A DNA stretch of 10,007 bases from Thiopontia sp964415865 (lineage in GTDB: Bacteria; Pseudomonadota; Gammaproteobacteria; GCF-002020875): positions 1-10,007 of the forward strand of contig CAYQBY010000042.1 in the NCBI GenBank assembly GCA_964415865.1, read 5' to 3'. Shown here one piece after another: positions 4,231-10,007 of the stretch. A program made the position numbers and the translations under genes. A model generated the notes under the pieces. That model made no database searches. It was given only the letters and a program-made list of their open reading frames with translations, and had not been told where the DNA came from. Position 1 is the first letter of the stretch; each line of letters starts with the position of its first letter.

Positions 4231-6858
4231 ATGACATCGCCATCTCCAGAGACAACCTATCTGAAAAACTATCTCCCGCCAAACCATCTGGTTCCAGAGG
4301 TTCGTCTCTTCTTTGATCTTGGGGTGAATGAGACACGAGTGAAGGCCAGTCTGCAAATTATCGCAAATGCGGCAGGGGAGAGAGGCGCTCCTCTGATCCT
4401 TAATGGTGGTGACCAGGAGCTGCTGTCACTGCAGCTGGACGGAGTCTCTCTTGGTGAGGATAGATACCAGAGAGAGGGTGAAACCCTGACAGTCCCTGAT
4501 GTTCCGGAAGAGTTTATTCTGCAGATGGAGACTCGATTGCACCCGGAAAACAATAAGTCACTGGAGGGGCTCTACCGTTCAGGATCGATTTTTTGCACCC
4601 AGTGTGAGGCAGAGGGGTTTCGTAAAATAATCTTCTTTCCGGACCGCCCTGACGTAATGTCAAAATTTAGTGTAACCATTGCGGCTGACCCAGAGCTCTG
4701 TCCAGTAATGCTCTCCAACGGCAATCAGACTGGTCATAGTGGTTACCCGGATGGTCGTCATTGGGTAAGTTGGGAGGATCCGTTTCCCAAGCCGGCCTAT
4801 CTGTTTGCCCTTGTTGCTGGTGATCTGAAGGGGATTCAGGATCAATTCACGACAGCCTCTGGGCGAGATGTCACGTTACGTATCTTTACTGAGCCTCATA
4901 ATATTGATAAGTGCGACCATGCGATGGTCTCTCTGAGACGCTCCATGGAGTGGGATGAGAAGGTATATGGCCGTGAGTATGATCTCGATATTTTCAATAT
5001 TGTTGCAGTGGATGATTTCAATATGGGGGCGATGGAGAACAAGAGCCTCAATGTGTTCAATTCAAAATTTGTACTGGCCAAACCAGAGACTGCAACCGAT
5101 ATGGACTATACCAATATCGAGGCAGTTATCGGACATGAGTATTTTCATAATTGGACCGGCAACCGTATAACCTGTCGTGACTGGTTTCAGCTGAGCTTGA
5201 AAGAGGGGCTGACAGTGTTTCGTGATCAGGAGTTTACAGCTGACTACAACTCTCGTGCAGTAAAGAGAATTCAGGATGTGCGGATGTTGCGCAGTGTGCA
5301 GTTTGCAGAGGATGGGGGGCCAATGTCACACCCAGTACGTCCGGACCACTATATAGAGATCAGTAACTTCTACACTGTAACGGTATACGAGAAGGGGGCA
5401 GAGGTGGTGCGTATGCAGCATACCCTGTTGGGAGAGAAGCTCTACCGTAAGGGGATGGATAGATATTTTGCTCGCCATGATGGCGAGGCGGTCACAGTCG
5501 AGGATTTTGTCAGCTGTATGGAGGAGGCCTCCGGGCGAGACCTTGGGCAGTTTATGAACTGGTATCGGCAGAGAGGTACGCCGCACCTCAAGGCAGGCTG
5601 GAGTCATGATCGTGAGAGAGAGATATTAACCTTGACCCTGGAGCAGTACCCACCTGAGTCACTCAGTGCTGAGGAGCGTTCAACCTGGCAGCCACACCAT
5701 ATACCTGTTGCAGTGGGGATGATCTATGCAGATAGTGGGGAGGATCTGTTGCCCGAGGTGACTACGCTTCTTGAGTTGCAGGAAGCAACTGAGTCATTCA
5801 GCTTCAAAAATATTCCGATCGGCACCATCCCCTCCATTCTGAGAAATTTCTCTGCCCCGGTGTTGCTGGAGACAGACCATACCGAGGAGGAGAGACTCTT
5901 TCTGATGGCGCATGACTCTGACCCGTTTAACAGATGGGAGGCGGGGCAGCAGATTGCCGAGTCAATGTTGTTAAGGCTGATTTGGGAGTTTCGTGATTTC
6001 AGAGATGGTAAAGAGACGGACAGTGTCTTGCCCACCATTGATGAGTCCTGGATCAAGGCAGTAGGAGATGTGATTGCAGATGGAGAGAGAGATCCAGCAT
6101 TCACTGCGGAGGCACTAATATTGCCAACCGAGCGTTGGTTGGCAGAGAAGATGGAGGTGGTTGATGTAGAGTCTATTCACAAGGCTCGTGAGTTTGCGAT
6201 CCATGCTATTGCTCAACAATACAAACAGGAGATGGTTGGGCTTTATCACAAGATTGATGGTGAGGATGCTGCAGGGCGTACCCTGCGCAACCAGCTTCTT
6301 GGAATGTTGCTCAGACTGCGCAGTGATGATGTGGTTGGTCTGGCTGCAACGCAACTGCGAGACGCCAGAAATATGAGTGATGAGATAGGGGCTCTGTCCG
6401 CGCTTGAGATTGTGGGTGGTCCACTGCGTCGAGAGGCTCTGGATGGTTTCTATAAGAGATGGAGAGGAGAGAAACTGGTGATGGACAAGTGGTTCGCTCT
6501 GCAGGCTAGTTCCCAACTTACAGACACCGTTAGTCAGGTTGAGGCCCTTCTGGATCACCCGGATTTTGAGATCACCAACCCAAACAGGGTGCGCTCACTG
6601 ATTGGGGTTTTTGCCCATGGCAATCAGCTCCACTTCCATAGTAAGGATGGCAGTGGATATGCTCTGCTTGGGGATCAGGTATTGAGGTTAGACAAGTTTA
6701 ATCCGCAGGTTGCCGCCCGTATGGTGGGTGCGCTCAACCAGTGGAAGAGGTATGACGAGGGGCGACAGACCCTGATGAGAGCACAGTTGGAGAGGATTGT
6801 TGGAACTGAAAAACTATCCAGAGATGTTTATGAGATTGTCTCCAGAAATCTGGAGTAG
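4231..6858 (+). CDS. pepN: Aminopeptidase N (M1 family zinc metallopeptidase)
   Basis: 875 residues, close to E. coli PepN (870). The exopeptidase motif GAMEN is at 266-270 and the zinc site H302-E-Y-F-H306 with Glu325 in LKEGL as third ligand; Tyr386 in the TVYEKG segment matches the transition-state tyrosine. All sit at a constant +5 offset from the E. coli residues, so the enzyme appears intact. The N-terminal beta domain (about 1-200), the catalytic thermolysin-like domain (about 200-440), a beta sandwich and the long C-terminal helical domain (about 545-875) are all present. It removes N-terminal residues from peptides in the cytoplasm during protein turnover. ATG 4231 follows AGGA with a 7-nt spacer. 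It is divergent from grxC by 74 bp and convergent with glmS. Confidence 0.98.
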   Translation: MTSPSPETTYLKNYLPPNHLVPEVRLFFDLGVNETRVKASLQIIANAAGERGAPLILNGGDQELLSLQLDGVSLGEDRYQREGETLTVPDVPEEFILQMETRLHPENNKSLEGLYRSGSIFCTQCEAEGFRKIIFFPDRPDVMSKFSVTIAADPELCPVMLSNGNQTGHSGYPDGRHWVSWEDPFPKPAYLFALVAGDLKGIQDQFTTASGRDVTLRIFTEPHNIDKCDHAMVSLRRSMEWDEKVYGREYDLDIFNIVAVDDFNMGAMENKSLNVFNSKFVLAKPETATDMDYTNIEAVIGHEYFHNWTGNRITCRDWFQLSLKEGLTVFRDQEFTADYNSRAVKRIQDVRMLRSVQFAEDGGPMSHPVRPDHYIEISNFYTVTVYEKGAEVVRMQHTLLGEKLYRKGMDRYFARHDGEAVTVEDFVSCMEEASGRDLGQFMNWYRQRGTPHLKAGWSHDREREILTLTLEQYPPESLSAEERSTWQPHHIPVAVGMIYADSGEDLLPEVTTLLELQEATESFSFKNIPIGTIPSILRNFSAPVLLETDHTEEERLFLMAHDSDPFNRWEAGQQIAESMLLRLIWEFRDFRDGKETDSVLPTIDESWIKAVGDVIADGERDPAFTAEALILPTERWLAEKMEVVDVESIHKAREFAIHAIAQQYKQEMVGLYHKIDGEDAAGRTLRNQLLGMLLRLRSDDVVGLAATQLRDARNMSDEIGALSALEIVGGPLRREALDGFYKRWRGEKLVMDKWFALQASSQLTDTVSQVEALLDHPDFEITNPNRVRSLIGVFAHGNQLHFHSKDGSGYALLGDQVLRLDKFNPQVAARMVGALNQWKRYDEGRQTLMRAQLERIVGTEKLSRDVYEIVSRNLE

Positions 6859-6873
6859 GGCGTTTCTACTCCA
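6851..6873. repeat. Inverted repeat holding both stop codons of pepN and glmS
   Basis: TGGAGTAG (6851-6858) and CTACTCCA (6866-6873) are perfect reverse complements around a 7-nt loop. Each arm ends its own gene: pepN stops at 6856-6858, glmS at 6866-6868. There is no T-run on either side, so it is not a standard intrinsic terminator; no better terminator exists between the two genes. Part of the symmetry is coincidence of the shared ending Glu-stop in both proteins. Confidence 0.65.
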
Positions 6874-8695
6874 CAGTAACCGACTTAGCCAGGTTGCGAG
6901 GTTGGTCGATATCAGTGCCTCGCATCACTGCTACATGGTAGGCGAGTAGCTGTAGTGGGATAGAGAACTGGATTGGCGCCACGTGGTCACCAGCAGGTGG
7001 GACCGTAATAACCGAGCAATCATCACTGTTCTCAATACCAGAGTCCTCGTCGATAAATACAATAAGTTGTCCATTGCGTGCCCTCACCTCGGCAATGTTT
7101 GATTTTACCTTCTCCAGCAGATCATCCCGGGGGGCTACTGCAATCACCGGCATTCTCTCGTCTACCAGCGCCAAGGGGCCATGTTTAAGCTCGCCAGCAG
7201 GATAGGCCTCAGCATGAATGTATGAGATCTCCTTGAGTTTCAGAGCCCCTTCCATCGCAACGGGATACTGTACACCACGTCCCAGAAATAGCGCACTGTT
7301 ATGGGCGCAGACCCGACCTGCTATCTGCTTGATCTCATCATCAAGCCCAAGCGCATGATCAACATAACGGGAGAGCGATTCAAGCTGGGCAACAATCTCC
7401 TGCTCCAGGGCTTGATCAATATTAAAACGACGTCCCAGCACAGTCACCAGCAACAGCAGAGATGTGAGCTGAGTGGTGAATGCTTTGGTTGAGGCGACCC
7501 CAATTTCCGGACCGGCACGGGTAAGCAGAGTGATATCAGACTCTCTGGTTAGTGAGCTCTCCGGTACATTACAGATTGCCAGAGACCCAACTATCCCGCT
7601 CTCACATGTTGCCTTCAGGGCTGCAAGGGTATCTGCTGTCTCCCCGGATTGAGATATGGTAATCACCAGAGTGCCGGGCAGTACAACAGGGTGGCGATAG
7701 CGGTACTCACTGGCCACCTCCACATGACAGGGGATTCCAGCCAGCCCCTCAAACCAGTTTCTGGCAACCATTCCGGCATGATAACTGGTGCCACAGGCAA
7801 GAATCTGAATAGCCTTTACTCGGTCAAACAGTGCGGCTGCATCCGGTCCAAAACTTGCCTCCAGCACAGAACCATTGACGAGCCGCCCCTCCAGAGTTTC
7901 TGCAATGGCTGTTGGCTGTTCGTGGATCTCTTTTAGCATATAGTGTTCATAAGGACCGCGGTTGACTGCATCAGCAGAGAGACTGGAGGTATGGATTGTC
8001 CGTTCAACCTCATCTCCACTACTATCAAATATGGTTACCGAATCAGACCCTATCTCGGCCAGGTCACCATCTTCCAGGTAGATAAATTGATTGGTGAAGG
8101 GGATGAGTGCAGTACTGTCGGAGGCGATGAAATTTTCACCATCACCCAGGCCTATAACCAGAGGGCTTCCGAGTCGTGCGGCAACTAGTAGATCAGAGTT
8201 GGTTGGGCTGATCACACCAAGTGCATATGCACCCTCCAGCTCGTGGGTACTGTTACGTACTGCATCAGTGAGTGACTCTCCCAGTTGCAGATGGTACTCA
8301 ATCTGGTGGGCAACGGTCTCGGTATCTGTCTCTGAGGTGAAGCGAAAGCCATGCTCCTTTTGATCAAGGCGTAGAGCATCATGATTTTCGATAATTCCGT
8401 TATGGACTACAGCAACATTATTGTTGCAGATATGGGGATGGGCATTCGCGGTTGCCGGAATCCCGTGGGTGGCCCAGCGGGTGTGGGCAATGCCAATGGG
8501 GCCGGTTAAATGGTTCTCTCTGATTGGCGCCTCCAGAGTGGCGACCTTGCCAATCTCACGCACACGCTCTATTTTGCCATTATCAAGCAGGGCGACTCCT
8601 GCGGAGTCATAGCCTCTGTACTCTAGCCGTTTCAGCCCCTCCAGAAGAGCAGGGGTTACATCTTTCTTTGAAATAGCACCAACAATTCCACACAT
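6866..8695 (-). CDS. glmS: Glutamine--fructose-6-phosphate aminotransferase (isomerizing)
   Basis: 609 residues, identical in length to E. coli GlmS. It begins MCGIVGA, so Cys2 becomes the N-terminal nucleophile after Met removal. The glutaminase domain (about 1-240) shows YRGYDSAG, HTRWATHG (71-78) and the NG-IEN segment (99-104). Two SIS sugar isomerase domains follow, with ACGTSYHAG (300-308), SQSGETADT (348-356) and ASTKAFTTQL (401-410), and the protein ends in the invariant AKSVTVE. It makes glucosamine-6-phosphate, the first committed step towards UDP-GlcNAc for peptidoglycan and lipopolysaccharide. There is no clear Shine-Dalgarno sequence and the predicted leader is only about 10 nt. 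No glmS ribozyme is present, as expected outside Firmicutes. glmU is not adjacent. Confidence 0.98.
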   Translation of the reverse strand: MCGIVGAISKKDVTPALLEGLKRLEYRGYDSAGVALLDNGKIERVREIGKVATLEAPIRENHLTGPIGIAHTRWATHGIPATANAHPHICNNNVAVVHNGIIENHDALRLDQKEHGFRFTSETDTETVAHQIEYHLQLGESLTDAVRNSTHELEGAYALGVISPTNSDLLVAARLGSPLVIGLGDGENFIASDSTALIPFTNQFIYLEDGDLAEIGSDSVTIFDSSGDEVERTIHTSSLSADAVNRGPYEHYMLKEIHEQPTAIAETLEGRLVNGSVLEASFGPDAAALFDRVKAIQILACGTSYHAGMVARNWFEGLAGIPCHVEVASEYRYRHPVVLPGTLVITISQSGETADTLAALKATCESGIVGSLAICNVPESSLTRESDITLLTRAGPEIGVASTKAFTTQLTSLLLLVTVLGRRFNIDQALEQEIVAQLESLSRYVDHALGLDDEIKQIAGRVCAHNSALFLGRGVQYPVAMEGALKLKEISYIHAEAYPAGELKHGPLALVDERMPVIAVAPRDDLLEKVKSNIAEVRARNGQLIVFIDEDSGIENSDDCSVITVPPAGDHVAPIQFSIPLQLLAYHVAVMRGTDIDQPRNLAKSVTVE

Positions 8696-8711
8696 AAGGT
8701 TTTATTCACTC

Positions 8712-8739
8712 TATATATTGTTATTTTTTATCCCTTCAA
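8712..8739 (-). promoter_or_regulatory. Predicted glmS promoter
   Basis: On the minus strand TTGAAG (8734-8739) and TATATA (8712-8717) are spaced by 16 bp in an AT-rich divergent gap. Transcription would start around 8705, leaving a leader of about 10 nt with no room for the kind of long regulatory leader seen in some glmS genes. Confidence 0.5.
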
Positions 8740-8757
8740 TAATACCGTAAATCTCTT

Positions 8758-8766
8758 TGTTATACT
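8758..8766 (+). promoter_or_regulatory. Extended -10 promoter immediately before the GDCCVxC gene
   Basis: TGTTATACT fits the extended -10 pattern TGnTATAAT with one change. It ends six bases before ATG 8773, so transcription should begin at or next to the start codon. No Shine-Dalgarno sequence precedes that ATG, consistent with a leaderless message. No good -35 is visible, as is common for extended -10 promoters. Confidence 0.45.
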
Positions 8767-8772
8767 CGCAGC

Positions 8773-9009
8773 ATGAATGAATCAGAAATTCAGCTCAACT
8801 CAACGATCACCTGTCCACACTGCGGCCATAGCAGAGCAGAGGTTATGCCAACCGATGCCTGTCAGTGGTTCTACCAGTGTGAGGGGTGTGGGGAGCTTCT
8901 GAAACCAGAGCACGGGGACTGTTGTGTATTCTGCTCATACGGGAGTGTGCCATGTCCACCAATCCAGCTACAGGGTGGTAAAACGGGAGGAGAGTGTTGT
9001 GGTGAGTAA
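8773..9009 (+). CDS. GDCCVxC-domain Cys-rich protein
   Basis: 78 residues with eleven cysteines. C14-P-H-C17 and C36-E-G-C39 form a likely zinc-ribbon pair, followed by the signature GDCCVFCSYG (48-57), then VPCPP and a terminal GECCGE. This is the family annotated as GDCCVxC domain-containing (seleno)protein; some members carry selenocysteine, while here all positions are Cys and the frame has no internal TGA. There is no signal peptide, so it is probably cytoplasmic. The biochemical role is not established; thiol redox or metal handling is plausible from the Cys pairs. The start lacks a ribosome binding site but fits a leaderless transcript. The last eight bases overlap the rhodanese gene, whose GGAGGAG site (8986-8992) lies inside this frame, so the two are probably co-translated. 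Confidence 0.85.
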   Translation: MNESEIQLNSTITCPHCGHSRAEVMPTDACQWFYQCEGCGELLKPEHGDCCVFCSYGSVPCPPIQLQGGKTGGECCGE

Positions 9010-9628
9010 AATAATGTTATTGATCATGCTGTTAATGGTGCAGGGCATGGTCTCTGCAGAGATTAATATAACAAGAAGTCTCTACTCGTTTGAGCTGGAC
9101 CATGGAGAGGAGACAGTTGAGATCAAGCGAGAGCAGAATCCGGATGCGGTAATAACCGGCCCCTTCGCAAAAATCTCCCGTCCGTGCCCTCCGCTCTGTG
9201 TGCAGCCGTTCCAGGCGGTAGCTGGGGTAGAGACCATTGGCATACGTGAGCTTGTAGATTTTATGCAGACTGAGCTGGCAGTTGGTGAGGGGCTGTTGAT
9301 TGATGCACGAACCCCAGATTGGCACGCCAAGGGAACCATTCCCGGGTCAATCAATCTTCCCTACACAGTGATGAACAGAAATGCTGGAGCAACCGAGATT
9401 GATATTGCAGAGACGTTTGAGTTGCTGGGAGTGGTAGAGGATGATGATGGCTGGAGTTTTACTGAGGCAGCGCAGCTGGTACTCTGGTGTAACGGAAATT
9501 GGTGTGGACAATCCCCTGCAGCCATTCGTGGGTTGTTGGCTGAAGGGTATCCCACAGATAAGATCCAGTACTTCCGTGGAGGCATGGAGGATTGGGTGCA
9601 GTATGGGATGACAGTTGTCACTCCATAA
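9002..9628 (+). CDS. Exported rhodanese-like domain protein
   Basis: 208 residues from GTG 9002, which follows GGAGGAG with a 9-nt spacer; GTG 8999 is an equally possible start and ATG 9014 a weaker one. Residues 1-19 form a signal peptide ending VSA before EINIT, so it should act in the periplasm. A segment RPCPPLCVQP (60-69) with a CxxxC pair precedes the rhodanese domain (about 78-206), which shows LLIDARTPDWHAKGTIPGSINLP (98-120) and the active-site loop LWCNGNWCGQSP (161-172). Cys163 takes the nucleophile position; the loop is longer than the usual CxxGxRS and holds a second Cys168. Rhodaneses carry sulfane sulfur on the active Cys. The extra Cys pairs suggest relay or disulfide control. 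It overlaps the GDCCVxC gene and precedes a DUF302 gene by 23 bp. Substrate unknown. Confidence 0.87.
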   Translation: MSKIMLLIMLLMVQGMVSAEINITRSLYSFELDHGEETVEIKREQNPDAVITGPFAKISRPCPPLCVQPFQAVAGVETIGIRELVDFMQTELAVGEGLLIDARTPDWHAKGTIPGSINLPYTVMNRNAGATEIDIAETFELLGVVEDDDGWSFTEAAQLVLWCNGNWCGQSPAAIRGLLAEGYPTDKIQYFRGGMEDWVQYGMTVVTP

Positions 9629-9651
9629 ACCATATTAAAGGAGCTGAGTTT

Positions 9652-10007
9652 ATGAGTTATACATTTGGAACAGAGCTGAGTTGCAGTTTTGACGAGGCAG
9701 TGGAGCTGGTAACCGAGGCACTTAAAACAGAGGGGTTTGGTGTGCTGACCGAGATCAACGTCTCTGCAACCCTCAAAAAGAAGATCGATCGTGATATGCC
9801 ACCATATCAAATACTCGGTGCCTGTAATCCACCACTGGCATCACAGGCCATTGACGCTGACCCCAGTGTGGGAGCACTGCTACCCTGTAATGTAGTGGTA
9901 CGTCAGGATGAGGCAGGGAAAATTCAGGTAGAGTTTCTTGACCCAAATACATTTCTTGGGCTCTCTGAGTTTGATGCTCTCAAGTCAATTGCCACCGAGG
10001 CGAGAGA
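9652..10007 (+). CDS. Cytoplasmic DUF302-domain protein (3' end outside window)
   Basis: ATG 9652 follows AAGGAG with an 8-nt spacer and opens 118 codons that run off the window end. The sequence is a compact, typical DUF302: TEALKTEGFGVLTEINV (about 22-38), then MPPYQILGACNPPLASQAI (49-67), and LLPCNVVVRQDEAGKIQVEFLDP (77-99). Family members are usually about 130 residues, so only a short tail is missing. There is no signal peptide, unlike the DUF302 protein at 2615-3175. Cys58 (GACNPP) and Cys80 (LPCN) are the conserved family cysteines. Function is not established; in many sulfur oxidisers DUF302 genes lie near sulfur-metabolism genes, and here the neighbour is a rhodanese. It likely belongs to the same transcript as the two genes before it. 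Confidence 0.88.
   Translation, partial: MSYTFGTELSCSFDEAVELVTEALKTEGFGVLTEINVSATLKKKIDRDMPPYQILGACNPPLASQAIDADPSVGALLPCNVVVRQDEAGKIQVEFLDPNTFLGLSEFDALKSIATEAR

Noticed and set aside
4157..4336. Sixty-residue N-terminal extension of the glutaredoxin
   Set aside because: It overlaps the start of pepN and carries no glutaredoxin features; the short form matches the family length exactly.
6115..6558. 147-codon minus-strand frame inside pepN
   Set aside because: It is antisense to an intact, well-conserved enzyme and has no start signals or recognisable domain.
8696..8772. glmS ribozyme or other riboswitch upstream of glmS
   Set aside because: The whole divergent gap is 77 bp and AT-rich with no fitting structure; the predicted leader is about 10 nt.
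8773..9009. Selenocysteine in the GDCCVxC protein
   Set aside because: Some family members use it, but this frame has no internal TGA and all expected positions are Cys codons.
9361..9810. 149-codon minus-strand frame
   Set aside because: It is antisense across the rhodanese and DUF302 genes, both supported by motifs and ribosome binding sites.
1..10007. CRISPR array, transposase, integrase or phage genes
   Set aside because: No regularly spaced repeats and no mobile-element protein motifs are visible in the window.

Overview
The window reads as chromosomal DNA of a gammaproteobacterium. The support is the RecA C-terminal tail, E. coli-like full-length PepN (875 aa) and GlmS (609 aa), a GrxC-type glutaredoxin, a Bax-family hydrolase, dense gene packing and clear AGGAG-type ribosome binding sites. 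Two DUF302 proteins, an exported rhodanese-like protein and a GDCCVxC protein hint at a sulfur-handling, possibly sulfur-oxidising, lineage. That last point is inference; no sox, dsr or apr gene is visible here.

Left end (1-485): the last 36 codons of recA with an intrinsic terminator, then tRNA-Leu(UAA). Downstream of the tRNA lies a short scar: two TTT-loop hairpins followed by an exact 20-bp copy of the tRNA 3' end. It looks like an old attachment-site or partial-duplication remnant. A near-consensus promoter with a perfect 16-bp palindrome at its predicted start site follows.

486-1260: an exported ankyrin-repeat protein, then a 24-codon single-helix membrane microprotein that ends directly at a bidirectional terminator.

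1273-3175 (minus strand): a possible three-gene unit, transcribed DUF302 exported protein -> Bax-like glucosaminidase (1-nt TAGTG overlap) -> Arg/Pro/Tyr-rich exported protein. Divergent to it is an SLT-type transglycosylase lipoprotein (3250-3909), so two peptidoglycan-cleaving enzymes sit around the DUF302 gene. A minus-strand glutaredoxin overlaps the lipoprotein gene tail-to-tail by 8 nt.

4231-8695: pepN (plus) and glmS (minus), convergent, with only 7 nt between their stop codons. The two stops lie in the arms of a perfect 8-bp inverted repeat.

8773-10007: divergent from glmS is a compact plus-strand run: a GDCCVxC Cys-rich protein (possibly leaderless), an exported rhodanese-like protein (8-nt overlap), and a cytoplasmic DUF302 protein cut by the window end. 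This is the most system-like part of the window and suggests a periplasm/cytoplasm thiol or sulfane-sulfur handling module whose function I cannot assign.
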